Shown here piece by piece: positions 15,426-24,431 of a DNA stretch of 41,214 nucleotides; the first letter of the stretch is position 1; every line of letters starts with the position of its first letter. A program made the position numbers and the translations under genes. The notes under the pieces were generated by a model that saw nothing but the letters and a program-made list of their open reading frames with translations, was not told where the DNA came from and ran no database searches. The DNA is taken from assembly GCA_919901555.1 (NCBI GenBank), contig CAKKPG010000039.1, positions 1 to 41,214 on the forward strand, written 5' to 3'. Source of the stretch: Nitrospiria bacterium (lineage in GTDB: Bacteria > Nitrospirota > UBA9217).

Positions 15426-15980
15426 ATGTTCAAGACAATCGTTTTCATGACAGTGCTTGCAGTTACTCTGGTATTCGGCGGCGCGGCCTATGCGATGACC
15501 CAGGAAGAGGCCAGGACACGGGTCGAGAAACAGGCCGCGGACAAAGGTTGGACCGCTCAGGAACGGTCACAGGCCATGGAGACCCTTCAGAAGCTTGTGC
15601 AGAACGGCGTTCCCGTGGAGCACGCCTATCGCGTGGTCGAGGCATCCATCAACCAGGGGATCAAGGGACAGGAGCTTGCGGAGATAGCCCGTACCATGGA
15701 GAAGAACACGAAGGGCGGCATGGCTTCTCAGAAGGCCGCTGATAAGGCCATCCAATCCATGGACCGTATCAGGGCCAGGGACAGAGAACAGGCAAAGACC
15801 ATGGACAAGGACATGACCCAGGACAGGACCCACGACAGGACCCAGGATAGGGACCGGGTAAAGCAGGATACAGGCTCTGGTTTCGGCAGCGGTTCCGGCA
15901 TGGGCCACGGCTCGGGCATGGGCCACGGCTCAAGCATGCCGGCCACTCCGGGCACGGGCGGCGGCATGGGCGGGAAATAG
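15426..15980 (+). CDS. Exported protein with helical units, Asp/Arg/Thr repeats and Gly/Met/His tail
   Basis: This 184-residue protein has a signal peptide (MFKTIVFMTVLAVTLVFGGA, cut near AYA). Residues 24-110 are helical, with the same G-V-P turn as its neighbour (QNGVPVEHAYRVVE, then GQELAEIARTMEKNTKGGM). It is followed by a charged repeat (DMTQDRTHDRTQDRDRVKQD) and a tail with repeated GSGMGHG units. The Met/His-rich tail could bind metal or be a flexible surface linker; neither is shown. AAGGAGGAG precedes ATG 15426. A hairpin terminator follows. It is a likely paralogue in architecture of the protein at 14476, and no known function was recognised. Confidence 0.68.
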   Translation: MFKTIVFMTVLAVTLVFGGAAYAMTQEEARTRVEKQAADKGWTAQERSQAMETLQKLVQNGVPVEHAYRVVEASINQGIKGQELAEIARTMEKNTKGGMASQKAADKAIQSMDRIRARDREQAKTMDKDMTQDRTHDRTQDRDRVKQDTGSGFGSGSGMGHGSGMGHGSSMPATPGTGGGMGGK

Positions 15981-15998
15981 ATAGCGTTCCATTCTACG

Positions 15999-16032
15999 AC
16001 GTGGGGCAGGATCTCTGCCCCACGTATTCTTT
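15999..16032 (+). terminator. Hairpin terminator after the helical-protein genes
   Basis: ACGTGGGGCAG (15999-16009) pairs with CTGCCCCACGT (16015-16025) around GATCT. ATTCTTTA follows as an imperfect T-rich run. It probably reduces read-through from the sigma operon into the barrel gene. Confidence 0.65.
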
Positions 16033-16056
16033 ATAACAAGAGGAGATAACGACAGA

Positions 16057-16824
16057 TTGAAGACATCGGTATTGTTTCCGGGCGCGTTCCTGTTGTGTGT
16101 CCTCGCTGCCGCGAACACCTCGTGGGCGGCTTTTCTTTTTGATGCGGGCATAAAGGCCGCTTACGAGGACAATATCAATGGCTCCCCTGCCGATGCCGGC
16201 AGGGTTGGAGACTTTTACACTACCCTCTTCGTCGCCGCCGGCGGCTACCGGGTGGTCACAGAAGAAAAAACCTACGCTGTTCTGAGGGGAGGCATTGAGC
16301 GTTACTCCTACAACAAATATAATGAACTGAATGCCGTGATCGGCACGGTGAGCGCGGGCTTGTACCATATTTCCGGAGAGGTCCTGACATCCTATATTAC
16401 CGTCAAGGCCAAGAGCAAGGACTTCGAGGACAATAATCGGGACAGCCGCTCCCTGGGGGCGGTCGTCGAGTTCAAGCAGCGGCTCACCGATGCTTTCTGG
16501 CTTAAGGAAGCCTATGAATATGAGTGGAACGACGCCCGTTCCAGTCTCTTCACCTACGGTGCGCACAGCGCCGGCATCTGGGCCGGAATCACGGCCGCGC
16601 CGCGGACCTTTTTCGGGCTTGGCTACAGTTACCTCTACCGGAGATATGACGACGCGTCGCACAACACGTCGCAATCGCACACCATTTCAGCCGCTGTCGA
16701 ATACAAGCTCTCCCGGCGGGTTTACGTGAGTGCCGGCTACGACCGGCAGTTCTCTGACGTGAGCAGCCCCGCTGCGACGTACACGGACAACATCTACACC
16801 GCCGGCCTCACCTACAGCTACTGA
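16057..16824 (+). CDS. Outer-membrane beta-barrel protein
   Basis: This 255-residue protein starts at TTG 16057 behind AGAGGAG; no ATG fits the signal peptide (SVLFPGAFLLCVLAAANTSW, cut near WAA). The mature part alternates hydrophobic and polar residues in strands separated by short turns (for example GYRVVTEEKTYAVLRGGIER and HTISAAVEYKLSRRVYVSAG). It ends in the aromatic residue Y as outer-membrane barrels do (TAGLTYSY). It resembles small OmpA/OmpW-sized or DUF-type barrels of 10-12 strands; family not assigned. It follows the sigma/anti-sigma operon across a leaky-looking terminator, so it may be part of the same envelope response. Confidence 0.78.
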   Translation: MKTSVLFPGAFLLCVLAAANTSWAAFLFDAGIKAAYEDNINGSPADAGRVGDFYTTLFVAAGGYRVVTEEKTYAVLRGGIERYSYNKYNELNAVIGTVSAGLYHISGEVLTSYITVKAKSKDFEDNNRDSRSLGAVVEFKQRLTDAFWLKEAYEYEWNDARSSLFTYGAHSAGIWAGITAAPRTFFGLGYSYLYRRYDDASHNTSQSHTISAAVEYKLSRRVYVSAGYDRQFSDVSSPAATYTDNIYTAGLTYSY

Positions 16825-16894
16825 TTCCCGCCGTTTTTTCACAAATTCGGCCTGCAGTATTGACATCACTTTCTTTTTATGTAATTATGATTGC

Positions 16895-17818
16895 ATGGCG
16901 CTCGTAAATCATACCACCCGTGAGATCAACGCAAAGATCGTGTACTACGGACCCGGCCTGTCGGGCAAGACGACGAACATCCACTTCATCTACCACCGCA
17001 TCGCGCCGACGCAGCGCGGCAAGCTCATTTCCCTCGCCACCGAGACGGACCGCACGCTCTTCTTCGACTTCCTTCCCGTGGAACTGGGGACCATCAAAAA
17101 CTACAAAGTGCGGTTCCACCTCTACACGGTCCCCGGCCAGGTGTTCTATAACGCGACGCGGAAACTGGTGCTCAAGGGAACGGACGGCGTCATCTTCGTG
17201 GCGGACTCTCAGCGCGCCATGGTTGACGCCAACCTGGAGAGTTTCGCGAACCTTCGCGACAACCTGAACGAGATGGGGATCGACCTTGATAATTTCCCGC
17301 TCGTGATCCAGTACAACAAGAGGGACCTGCCCGATATCTTTACCATCGAGGAAATGAACGAAGCGCTGGACCCGCAGGGGGTCATCCCCTTCTACGAAGC
17401 GGTTGCCATGAGCGGGGACGGCGTGCTCAGGACCTTTACCGCAGTGTCGAAGCTCGTGCTGCAGGACATGCAAAAGAACCCCGAGCGCCACAACCTCGCC
17501 CTCGGCGACATCATGGCCAAGGGAGGAGAGCAGGCCCCGAAAGAAGCCCGGAAGCCGTCTCCGCCTCCGGAACCGTCCATGCCGGGCGCGCCCATGGCCG
17601 AGGCCAAGCCGGAAATGGCGGCCCTGGAGAAGGCCGTAGATAAAGGAATGTCGGTGAGCCTCGGCGCGCCTCTGATGGAGTACGGCCAGATCGTCCTTCC
17701 CTTCGTACTGAGGACAAAGGACGGGGATGAGCAGTACCAGCTCCGCGTTTCCATTGCGACGGGCGCCCCGATGTCGAAGCGGTTCAAAGTGGTTGTAAAA
17801 AACCTCATGAAGGAATAG
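16895..17818 (+). CDS. mglA: MglA-type small Ras-like GTPase with C-terminal extension
   Basis: This 307-residue protein has an N-terminal GTPase domain of about 195 residues with P-loop GPGLSGKTTN, the TVPGQVFYNATRK switch II region typical of MglA, and NKRD in QYNKRDLP for guanine recognition. MglA proteins switch polarity and drive gliding or type IV pili positioning with a Roadblock partner, MglB. No mglB lies next door. Residues about 200-307 are an added part: a Pro/Ala/Glu linker (KPSPPPEPSMPGAPMAEAKP) and a small beta-rich domain. The function of this tail was not recognised. ATG 16895 is chosen because it begins just before the conserved strand INAKIVYYGPG. Confidence 0.88.
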   Translation: MALVNHTTREINAKIVYYGPGLSGKTTNIHFIYHRIAPTQRGKLISLATETDRTLFFDFLPVELGTIKNYKVRFHLYTVPGQVFYNATRKLVLKGTDGVIFVADSQRAMVDANLESFANLRDNLNEMGIDLDNFPLVIQYNKRDLPDIFTIEEMNEALDPQGVIPFYEAVAMSGDGVLRTFTAVSKLVLQDMQKNPERHNLALGDIMAKGGEQAPKEARKPSPPPEPSMPGAPMAEAKPEMAALEKAVDKGMSVSLGAPLMEYGQIVLPFVLRTKDGDEQYQLRVSIATGAPMSKRFKVVVKNLMKE

Positions 17819-18012
17819 AATACAACTGCTCAGGACGGTCAGGAACCACAGGCGGCCTCGCCGCACACGGTCAAAAACAAAGTCGAATTCAGGATTCAAA
17901 ACCGCGTTCATCTGTGTGCCACGACGAAGTCGGGACCTGTGGTTTCATGAAGTTTGCTTTTTAGCGGTTTGACCTGAGGAGTTGCCATGGCGCATCGTAT
18001 ATTGAGGTTTTT

Positions 18013-18702
18013 ATGTCCCGGGTAACGGCACTCATACCGGCGGCCGGCATGGGCAGACGGATGGGAAAAGCGGTAGCAAAGCAGTTCCTGCCCCTCGGTG
18101 ACCGCCCCATGCTGGCCCATACGCTCCTGGCGTTCCAACGCGCCGCGGAGATTGATGAGATCATCCCGATCCTCTCGGAAGAGGACATGGAAAACTGCCT
18201 CCGGTATATCATCGAGCCCTTCCACATTACGAAAGTAAAGACCCTTGTCGTGGGCGGCAAGGAACGGCAGGACTCGGTGTTCAACGGGCTCGAAAAGGTC
18301 GGGAAGGACACGGCGGTCGTCATCGTCCATGACGGGGTCCGCCCTTTTGTCACGCTGGAGCTGATCCGGGTGGTCGTGGAAGCGGCGAGAAAGGGTGCTT
18401 GTGTCGCGGTGGGCGTCCCGCTCAAGGACACCGTCAAGGAGGTGGACGCAAAGGGCGTGGTGCGCCACACCCTGGAGCGGAGCAGGCTCTGGGCCATCCA
18501 GACGCCGCAGGCCTTTCCGGCAAAGGTCCTGAAGCGGGCCTATGCGGAATCCTATAAACACCAGGTGTACGGCACGGACGATGCCATGCTCGTGGAACGG
18601 GCAGGGATAAAGGTCCGGGTGATCATGGGGAGCTACGAGAACATCAAGATCACCACGCCGGAGGACCTCATCCTCGCGGAGGAAATTCTCAAGAGAAGGT
18701 AA
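18013..18702 (+). CDS. ispD: 2-C-methyl-D-erythritol 4-phosphate cytidylyltransferase
   Basis: This 229-residue protein catalyses transfer of CMP from CTP to methylerythritol phosphate in the MEP isoprenoid pathway. The nucleotide-binding [10 protein letters not shown] loop, [31 protein letters not shown] and TDDAMLVE motifs are all in the right order, and the length is normal. TTGAGG lies six bases ahead of ATG 18013. It is followed after two bases by ispF, the next-but-one enzyme, as in many bacteria. The region 17819-18012 upstream contains a worn repeat tag (CCACAGG with CCTGTGG) and no gene. Confidence 0.96.
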   Translation: MSRVTALIPAAGMGRRMGKAVAKQFLPLGDRPMLAHTLLAFQRAAEIDEIIPILSEEDMENCLRYIIEPFHITKVKTLVVGGKERQDSVFNGLEKVGKDTAVVIVHDGVRPFVTLELIRVVVEAARKGACVAVGVPLKDTVKEVDAKGVVRHTLERSRLWAIQTPQAFPAKVLKRAYAESYKHQVYGTDDAMLVERAGIKVRVIMGSYENIKITTPEDLILAEEILKRR

Positions 18703-18704
18703 AA

Positions 18705-19178
18705 ATGAGAGCAGGCAGCGGCTATGACGTTCACCGCCTCGTCCCGGGCAGAAAGCTCATCATGGGCGGGGTGGACATTCCCCATGACAAGGGACTGCTC
18801 GGGCACTCCGACGCCGACGTGCTCCTCCACGCCGTGTGCGACGCCCTTCTCGGCGCGGCGGGGCTCGGGGACATCGGCAGACATTTTCCCGATGCGGACC
18901 AGCGGTACAAGGGAATATCGAGCCTCACGCTGCTTGCCGAGGTCGGCCGTTTGCTGGCTGACAACGGTTTCCGCGTGAACAACATCGATGCCACGATCGT
19001 TGCAGAGCAACCGAAGATGGCTCCCCACATCCCGGCCATGATCGCCAATATTGCCGGGACCGTCAAGGTCGACCGGTCGGCAGTCAACGTAAAGGCCACG
19101 ACGACGGAGGGGCTCGGATTCACCGGAACAGGCGAAGGGATCGCGGCGTACGCGGTCTGTACGATTACTCAAGCGTAA
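18705..19178 (+). CDS. ispF: 2-C-methyl-D-erythritol 2,4-cyclodiphosphate synthase
   Basis: This 157-residue protein closes the cyclodiphosphate in the MEP pathway. The zinc ligands are D8 and H10 in GYDVHRL and H42-region [10 protein letters not shown], and the signature [20 protein letters not shown]-type end is present. It works as a trimer. It starts two bases after ispD stops, so the two are co-transcribed and probably coupled. Length and motifs are ordinary; nothing odd was seen. Confidence 0.97.
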   Translation: MRAGSGYDVHRLVPGRKLIMGGVDIPHDKGLLGHSDADVLLHAVCDALLGAAGLGDIGRHFPDADQRYKGISSLTLLAEVGRLLADNGFRVNNIDATIVAEQPKMAPHIPAMIANIAGTVKVDRSAVNVKATTTEGLGFTGTGEGIAAYAVCTITQA

Positions 19179-19303
19179 CGGTGAGTGCCGGGTGAAACAG
19201 ATGGGATGTTGTTGCGGTGCGAAGTTCCCGCTGGACCAATGGGTCGTGGCGGTGTATGAACGAGTTCGATTTGATCCGCTATCGATAGCGGCAAGGAACT
19301 GAA

Positions 19304-19867
19304 ATGCGATACCTCATCTCCTTTATAGGAATTCTCCTTCTTGCGACGTCCCTTTGGGCGCAGACGGACGGAACAAAGGAAGAGGATGAGCGCAAGAAAT
19401 CCTACCTCTACGAGTGGACCGATGAGAAGGGCGCGGCGCATATTACGGACACGCTGGGGAATGTTCCTGAGAAGTACCGTTCACGGGCGCGCAGGGTGGA
19501 GATGCCGAAGAAAAAAGAGCAACCAGGCGCTCTGCCGGCGCTGACCACTACGCCGCAGGATCAGGGCGCGTCCGTTGATGACGAGGAACGAAAAGCAGCG
19601 TGGCGCCGGAAAATCGGGGATTGGAAAAGCAGGCTGGCAGAGGCCGAAAAACGCCACAAGGAGCTTGACGACGAGCGGAATGCGCTGATACGAACATGGA
19701 ACCTGCTCTCGTTGGCCCCGCCTGATACCAGGGTAAGGGCCGGGAAGATCGAAGAGGAAATGAAGGCAGTTCGGGAACAGATTGACGAGGCCCGGAAGAT
19801 GATCAACGTGGTGATCCCCGAAGAGGCGCGGAAAGCGGGCGTACCGCCGGGTTGGCTCCGGGAGTAG
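19304..19867 (+). CDS. Exported DUF4124-domain protein with coiled coil
   Basis: This 187-residue protein has a signal peptide ([19 protein letters not shown]), then a DUF4124-like segment, [15 protein letters not shown], followed by NVPEKYR. This short WTD-G-HITD unit is common in envelope proteins and has no known activity. A Pro/Thr/Gln-rich linker leads to a long charged helix (about 95-165) likely to form a coiled coil ([20 protein letters not shown]). The gene stands alone between ispF and a serine acetyltransferase. The start is fixed by the signal peptide, and the upstream AAGGAAC is a fair ribosome site. Confidence 0.72.
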   Translation: MRYLISFIGILLLATSLWAQTDGTKEEDERKKSYLYEWTDEKGAAHITDTLGNVPEKYRSRARRVEMPKKKEQPGALPALTTTPQDQGASVDDEERKAAWRRKIGDWKSRLAEAEKRHKELDDERNALIRTWNLLSLAPPDTRVRAGKIEEEMKAVREQIDEARKMINVVIPEEARKAGVPPGWLRE

Positions 19868-19887
19868 GGGCGACGCATGCGTCGCCC
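19868..19887. repeat. 20-bp perfect palindrome after the DUF4124 gene
   Basis: GGGCGACGCATGCGTCGCCC directly follows the stop codon. It is followed by ATTGCGGAATTCGGATTGC-type direct repeats (to about 19920). It is a dispersed intergenic repeat type and may also act as a weak bidirectional terminator. Confidence 0.55.
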
Positions 19888-19970
19888 GATTGCGGAATTC
19901 GGATTGCAGATTGCGGATTAGAACACAAGAACCAAACCATGCTTCCCTTCCGCGATCGGAAACAGAACAG

Positions 19971-20624
19971 ATGACCGAGACATTCCAAAAGATCAAAAAA
20001 GACTTCCAGGCGGCCCTTTCCATGGATCCCGCCGCAACGAGCAGGATCGAGGTCGCCCTCACGTACTCGGGAGTTCACGCGCTCCTGTTCTACCGGTTTG
20101 CCCATTGGCTCTGGAAGAAAGGCATTCCCTTTGTCCCGCGCGCCCTGTCTCAACTTGCCCGGTTCCTTACCGGTATCGAGATCCATCCCGGCGCAACCAT
20201 CGGTTCGGGCCTGTTCATTGACCACGGCATGGGTGTGGTCATCGGCGAGACCGCTGAGATCGGCGATAACGTGACGCTCTTTCAGGGCGTGACCCTCGGC
20301 GGCACGGGCAAGCAGCGCGGCAAGCGCCATCCTACGATCGGGAGCCACGTGGTCGTGGGCGCAGGCGCCAAGGTCCTGGGCCCCATCAATGTCGGCGATT
20401 ATGTCAAGATCGGAGCGAACTCGGTGGTGCTCCAGGACGTGCCCGACCATTCCACGGTCGTCGGCATCCCCGGCAGGATCGTCCGGATCAAGGACGAGCG
20501 CGTGGCCGAGGACGCCCTGATGGATCACGTCCACATCCCCGACCCGATTGCGGACCGGCTTATAGAACTTCAAGTGCAGATCGATGCGCTCAAGAAGGAA
20601 TTAGTTCATAAAGGGAAAAAGTGA
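19971..20624 (+). CDS. cysE: Serine O-acetyltransferase, short EpsC-type
   Basis: This 217-residue protein makes O-acetylserine from serine and acetyl-CoA, the first step of cysteine synthesis. The left-handed beta-helix is built from hexapeptide turns ([20 protein letters not shown], then [20 protein letters not shown]), with the acetyl-CoA loop [15 protein letters not shown] and the helix end GIPGRIV. The N-terminal helical domain is shorter than in Escherichia coli CysE, as in EpsC-type enzymes. ATG 19971 (MTETFQ) is chosen over an upstream in-frame extension that reads through repeat DNA. Its position near the Dsr locus is suggestive of sulfur metabolism, but no co-regulation is shown. 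Confidence 0.93.
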   Translation: MTETFQKIKKDFQAALSMDPAATSRIEVALTYSGVHALLFYRFAHWLWKKGIPFVPRALSQLARFLTGIEIHPGATIGSGLFIDHGMGVVIGETAEIGDNVTLFQGVTLGGTGKQRGKRHPTIGSHVVVGAGAKVLGPINVGDYVKIGANSVVLQDVPDHSTVVGIPGRIVRIKDERVAEDALMDHVHIPDPIADRLIELQVQIDALKKELVHKGKK

Positions 20625-20711
20625 TGCTATGCGCTTCGCACGATGGCTCGTTCGTATGCTTTTTTCTCCTTCGCCCTGCATCCTGCATCATGTATCCGGC
20701 CCCTGGCTATC

Positions 20712-21131
20712 TCATTCTTCAATAATTTTGTAGCTGTGAGTAATCGTCCCCGCCTTGGCCAGCGTGGCGCCGACGGAGCAGTACTTGTCCAGGGACAGCC
20801 CGATGGCGCGCTCCACTGCCTCTTTCTGGACACCTTTCCCTTTGACCACGTATTCGACGTGAACTTCCTTGTAAATTTTGGGGTAGTCCGAGGTCTTTTC
20901 TCCCTTGACGTTCATCTCCAGTCCGGTGACCTGCTGCCGCTTCTTCCGGAGGATGGAGATCACGTCCATGCCCGTGCACCCGCCGAACGCAACAAGCAGG
21001 AGTTCCATGGGCCGGAAACCGGTGTTATGGCCTCCTGCTTCCTGGTCTGCGTCCAGGGTGAGTGAATGACCCGATGTCGCTGTGCCGGCGAACTGCATGT
21101 CCTGTATGAGCCTGACCTTAGCTTCAACCAT
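20712..21131 (-). CDS. OsmC/YhfA-family protein
   Basis: This 139-residue protein has the OsmC fold. The first conserved cysteine lies in LVAFGGCTGMDVISILRKK and the second in DKYCSVGATLAKAGTI, the pair that forms the thiol-peroxidase centre in OsmC/Ohr; the E-helix pattern is closer to the YhfA subgroup. It may reduce organic hydroperoxides or bind persulfide/sulfane species; the substrate is not readable. The gene is divergent from the dsr operon and its upstream side faces the long regulatory region. The start at 21131 is supported by GAGAT and the conserved VEAKVRLIQ strand. Confidence 0.88.
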   Translation of the reverse strand: MVEAKVRLIQDMQFAGTATSGHSLTLDADQEAGGHNTGFRPMELLLVAFGGCTGMDVISILRKKRQQVTGLEMNVKGEKTSDYPKIYKEVHVEYVVKGKGVQKEAVERAIGLSLDKYCSVGATLAKAGTITHSYKIIEE

Positions 21132-21588
21132 TTTTTATCTCCAGGTTCTGATTTTTCCCGGCCCCGCTGTAGCGGAGAGGGCGTTCTGCCATGCCTGTTC
21201 CGGCTGTTTTCGGACGCCCGCAGCTCTTGCCGGAATGTGGGCCTCATGCTATCAAAAGTCCATGGATGTGTCAAGGAAGGGTGTGCGACAAATTTGTCGG
21301 TAAAATGCATATTGTTATTATTTTCCATGGTGCGGTCCGTTCGGGGAACGGACCCTACGCCTTTGTAGGGCGCGTTTCCCAAACGCGCCGAACAAACGTA
21401 CCTACAATTTTGTCGCAGACCCGTCAAGGACTGGGGCTTCGGACTGAGAAAAAGGTCGGCGGGCGCCGCGAGCGCGCCTAAAATCATAATGCTTATGTAT
21501 GAAAGTAATAAAACCATCGTTATTTTGGTATTTTTGCCAAATTTTGTCTTTTATAAAAAAATCATAGTAAACGTTCTTAAATTATGTC
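21132..21588. other. Intergenic region between osmC-like gene and AT-rich leader
   Basis: No gene was seen. The left half is GC-rich with tandem hairpin repeats (listed separately). From about 21481 the composition changes sharply to AT-rich sequence that continues to dsrA. Confidence 0.6.
21334..21389. repeat. Tandem perfect hairpins (dispersed intergenic repeat)
   Basis: GGTCCGTTC/GAACGGACC (21334-21354) and GGCGCGTTT/AAACGCGCC (21369-21389) are two consecutive 9-bp perfect stems, each with a 3-nt loop. CCTACG and GTAGG sequences lie between them. The block encodes nothing and has the look of a repetitive intergenic palindrome. Confidence 0.7.
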
Positions 21589-21684
21589 GTATTAAAAATA
21601 CTTTGCTTGTTTAGTATGGTAAAAACACCATCATTTAGCCCTGGTCATTATTGCATCTGATGATCGCTTTATTTAATTAAATAA
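21589..21684. promoter_or_regulatory. Cluster of AT-rich palindromes upstream of dsrA
   Basis: Three dyads occur in 96 bases: GTATT-AAA-AATAC (21589-21601), ATGGT-AAAAAC-ACCAT (21616-21631) and the 16-bp perfect palindrome TTATTTAATTAAATAA (21669-21684). They lie upstream of both promoter candidates and could be binding sites for a regulator or enhancer protein. In AT-rich DNA short palindromes also arise by chance. Confidence 0.4.
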
Positions 21685-21717
21685 TGGGTTACCTACTCCT
21701 TACGAATCAGGGAAATG

Positions 21718-21734
21718 CTGGCAATCAACTTGCA
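21718..21734 (+). promoter_or_regulatory. Sigma-54-like promoter candidate
   Basis: CTGGCAATCAACTTGCA keeps the invariant GG and GC pairs of the -24/-12 pattern with exact spacing (YTGGCA-N6-TTGCW). Two of the less conserved bases differ from consensus. The start would be near 21745, leaving a leader of about 400 nt to dsrA. Confidence 0.45.
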
Positions 21735-21861
21735 CACTTATAATACGATTGTTTTATAAATGAACCCTGAATAGCATGTGTGCTCATGCATGACGTTGTT
21801 CCCCGGGCCCGCAAGGCAGATAGAAATCACGTCACATTATGGTCTAATTAGTTTTTTTTAT

Positions 21862-21890
21862 TTGACAAAACAGGTGGTATGCTCGATACT
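21862..21890 (+). promoter_or_regulatory. Sigma-70 promoter of the dsr operon
   Basis: TTGACA (21862-21867) and GATACT (21885-21890) are 17 bp apart in AT-rich DNA. The start would be near 21897, giving a long leader of about 245 nt before dsrA ATG 22144. The leader is GC-mixed and may fold, but no known riboswitch was recognised. Confidence 0.75.
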
Positions 21891-22143
21891 GAGTGTCCCG
21901 TAAATTATTCCTGAAGCAGTAATAATAATGAGAACCTCGCGCTTCGGGCTTCTTTTTGAAATTACAGCGTTTTTCCACAACGATAGAAAGGGGGAGGGAG
22001 TCTATCATATAAGTCCGCTCAAGGTGCGCACGTCCTCTGACCGACGATGGAATCGTTCCGGATTCGTGTGTTCCGGTACAACTCGCCGAAACAAACAATT
22101 ACGTTACGTATACTGAAATACTTTACTAAGGAGGGTTTCCTAA

Positions 22144-23322
22144 ATGAGCAAAGATGGAAAGACACCGATGCTTGACGAACTGGAAAAAGGCGCATGGCCG
22201 AGTTTCGTAAAAGAGATTAAGAAGTCCGCAAAGAAGAGCAACGCGGCGCAAGATCTGCTCAACATCCTTGAGAGATCATATAGGGATAAAGTGACCCACT
22301 GGAAGCACGGCGGTATCGTGGGCGTCCTCGGTTACGGCGGCGGCGTTATCGGCCGCTACTGCGACCTCCCGGAAGAATACCCGGGTGTTGCTCACTTCCA
22401 CACCATCCGTATCAACCAGCCCGCCGGTTTTTACTACACTTCAACGGCGCTCCGCGAACTCATGGACATCTGGGACAAATACGGCAGCGGTCTGACCAAC
22501 TTCCACGGCTCCACGGGCGACCTGGTCCTCCTCGGCACGCAGACCGACAAGCTCGAGGCCATTTTTGCCGAAACAACGGCAAAGGGCTGGGACCTCGGCG
22601 GATCAGGTTCCTGCCTCCGCACCCCGAGCTGCTGTGCGGGTATGTCCCGCTGCGAATTCGCGAACATCGACACGATGGAGATCTGCGATACGCTCACCCA
22701 TAAGTTCCAGGATGAGCTTCATCGCCCCGCGTTCCCTTACAAGTTCAAGATCAAGGTTGCCGGCTGCGCCAACGACTGCGTCGCTGCCATTGCCCGCGCC
22801 GACATGTCCATCATCGGTACCTGGCGTGACACCATCCGGATCGACCAGGCCGAAGTGAAGAATTACTCCAAGAGCATGGATATCAAGACCGAGGTAACCG
22901 ATATGTGCCCGACCCACTGTATGAACTGGGACGGCAGCACGCTCAAGATCGGCGACAAGGACTGCAATCGCTGCATGCACTGCATCAACCTGATGCCGAA
23001 GGCCCTCCGTCCCGGCAAGGAGAAGGGCGCAACCATCATGCTCGGCGGCAAGGCCCCGATCGTGACCGGCGCTCTCATGAGCTGGGTCATCGTCCCCTTC
23101 ATGAAGCTGGAAAAGCCTTACGACAATCTGGAAGACCTCATCCGCAAGCTCTGGGAGTGGTGGGATGATCACGGCAAAAACCGCGAGCGTATCGGCGAAC
23201 TTGTCGACCGTCTTGGCATGAGGTCCATGCTCGAATCAACGGGTCTGCCGCCCGTGCCGCAGATGGTCAAAGCCCCCAGGTCGAACCCGTACGTATTCTG
23301 GTCCGCGGAAGACGTGAAATAA
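22144..23322 (+). CDS. dsrA: Dissimilatory sulfite reductase alpha subunit
   Basis: This 392-residue protein is the alpha subunit of the cytoplasmic DsrA2B2 enzyme that reduces sulfite with siroheme and Fe4S4 clusters. The siroheme-cluster cysteines are C164 and C170 (CAGMSRC, C-X5-C) and C208 and C212 (CANDC, C-X3-C), with the same spacings as Desulfovibrio DsrA. The inserted ferredoxin domain has MCPTHCMNWDG and CNRCMHCINLMPKAL. Length is slightly shorter than in Desulfovibrio. An extra cysteine adjoins the first ligand (SCCAG). AAGGAGG lies just before ATG 22144. It heads the operon with dsrB 20 bases on, behind a long leader. Confidence 0.98.
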   Translation: MSKDGKTPMLDELEKGAWPSFVKEIKKSAKKSNAAQDLLNILERSYRDKVTHWKHGGIVGVLGYGGGVIGRYCDLPEEYPGVAHFHTIRINQPAGFYYTSTALRELMDIWDKYGSGLTNFHGSTGDLVLLGTQTDKLEAIFAETTAKGWDLGGSGSCLRTPSCCAGMSRCEFANIDTMEICDTLTHKFQDELHRPAFPYKFKIKVAGCANDCVAAIARADMSIIGTWRDTIRIDQAEVKNYSKSMDIKTEVTDMCPTHCMNWDGSTLKIGDKDCNRCMHCINLMPKALRPGKEKGATIMLGGKAPIVTGALMSWVIVPFMKLEKPYDNLEDLIRKLWEWWDDHGKNRERIGELVDRLGMRSMLESTGLPPVPQMVKAPRSNPYVFWSAEDVK

Positions 23323-23342
23323 CTTAAGGAGGATAACTTAGA

Positions 23343-24416
23343 ATGGCTGACAAACCGAAGAGAATAACCGATATTGGAGCTCCTCACTTTAGCAAATTCC
23401 TGCCTCCCGTGATCAAGAAGAACTACGGGAAGTGGAAGTACCATGAACAAATCACCAAGGGTTTGATGAAGCACGTTTCCGAGACCGGCGACGAGCTCTA
23501 TACCGTGCGTATCGCATCCCCCCGTCTGGTGAGCACCGATTTTATCCGCGAGATATGCGACCTTGCCGAGAAGTTCTGCGGCGGCCATCTGCGCTTCACG
23601 ACGCGTAATAACATCGAGTTCTTTCCTGATAAGGCGCAGGTGGAGCCTCTCCAGGCCGAACTCAAGAAGCGCGGCCACCTGATCGGCGGCATCGGCTACG
23701 GTATCAGCAACGTGGTGCATACCCAGGGCTGGATCCACTGCCACACCCCGGCCACGGACGCCTCCGGTGTCGTGAAGGCGGTCATGGATGAGCTGCACGA
23801 ATATTTCACGACCAAGACCCTGCCGGCGCGCGTGCGCATCGCACTTGCCTGCTGCCTGAACATGTGCGGTGCGGTGCACTGCTCCGACATCGCCATCCTG
23901 GGTATCCATCGCAAGCCGCCGAAGGTCAACGAGGCGACTATCGCGAACCAGTGCGAAATCCCCACGACCATTGCTTCGTGCCCCACGGGCGCCATCAGCC
24001 CGAATCCGGCCGCGAAGTCCGTGAAGATCAAGGATGAGCGCTGCATGTACTGCGGCAACTGTTATACGATGTGTCCTTCACTTCCGCTTGCAGACGCACA
24101 CGGCGACGGTATCTCCATCTATGTTGGCGGCAAGGTGTCCAACGCCCGCGGTCCGGCACGCATGTCAAGGCTCGCCATTCCGTTCCTTCCGAACAATCCA
24201 CCGCGCTGGCCCGAGGTTGTGCAGGCGGTAAAGCACCTGGTTGAGGTCTATGCCAAGAATGCGATGAAGCATGAGCGCGTTGGCGAGTGGATCGAGCGTA
24301 TCGGCTGGGAGCGGTTCTTCAAGATGACCGGTATACCGTTTACCTATCAGCACATCGACGACTTCACCTTTGCACGCGAGACGTTCAGAATGACCCCGAC
24401 GTTCAAGTGGGAATAG
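23343..24416 (+). CDS. dsrB: Dissimilatory sulfite reductase beta subunit
   Basis: This 357-residue protein is the beta subunit, which carries the catalytic siroheme. Cluster cysteines are C133 ([14 protein letters not shown]) and C170, C171, C175 ([12 protein letters not shown]); the 37-residue spacing from C133 to C170 matches Desulfovibrio DsrB. The ferredoxin domain is seen in CPTGAISPN and [18 protein letters not shown]. The C-terminal [19 protein letters not shown] region, which reaches into DsrA, is intact. GGAGG precedes ATG 23343. A strong hairpin follows the stop before dsrD and may set the ratio of dsrAB to downstream mRNA. Confidence 0.98.
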   Translation: MADKPKRITDIGAPHFSKFLPPVIKKNYGKWKYHEQITKGLMKHVSETGDELYTVRIASPRLVSTDFIREICDLAEKFCGGHLRFTTRNNIEFFPDKAQVEPLQAELKKRGHLIGGIGYGISNVVHTQGWIHCHTPATDASGVVKAVMDELHEYFTTKTLPARVRIALACCLNMCGAVHCSDIAILGIHRKPPKVNEATIANQCEIPTTIASCPTGAISPNPAAKSVKIKDERCMYCGNCYTMCPSLPLADAHGDGISIYVGGKVSNARGPARMSRLAIPFLPNNPPRWPEVVQAVKHLVEVYAKNAMKHERVGEWIERIGWERFFKMTGIPFTYQHIDDFTFARETFRMTPTFKWE

Positions 24417-24431
24417 TGGTATAATGTCATG

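Noticed and set aside
16860-16894. TTGACA in front of the mglA-type gene as a promoter
   Set aside because: No -10 element at proper spacing; the start would fall on or after the ATG.
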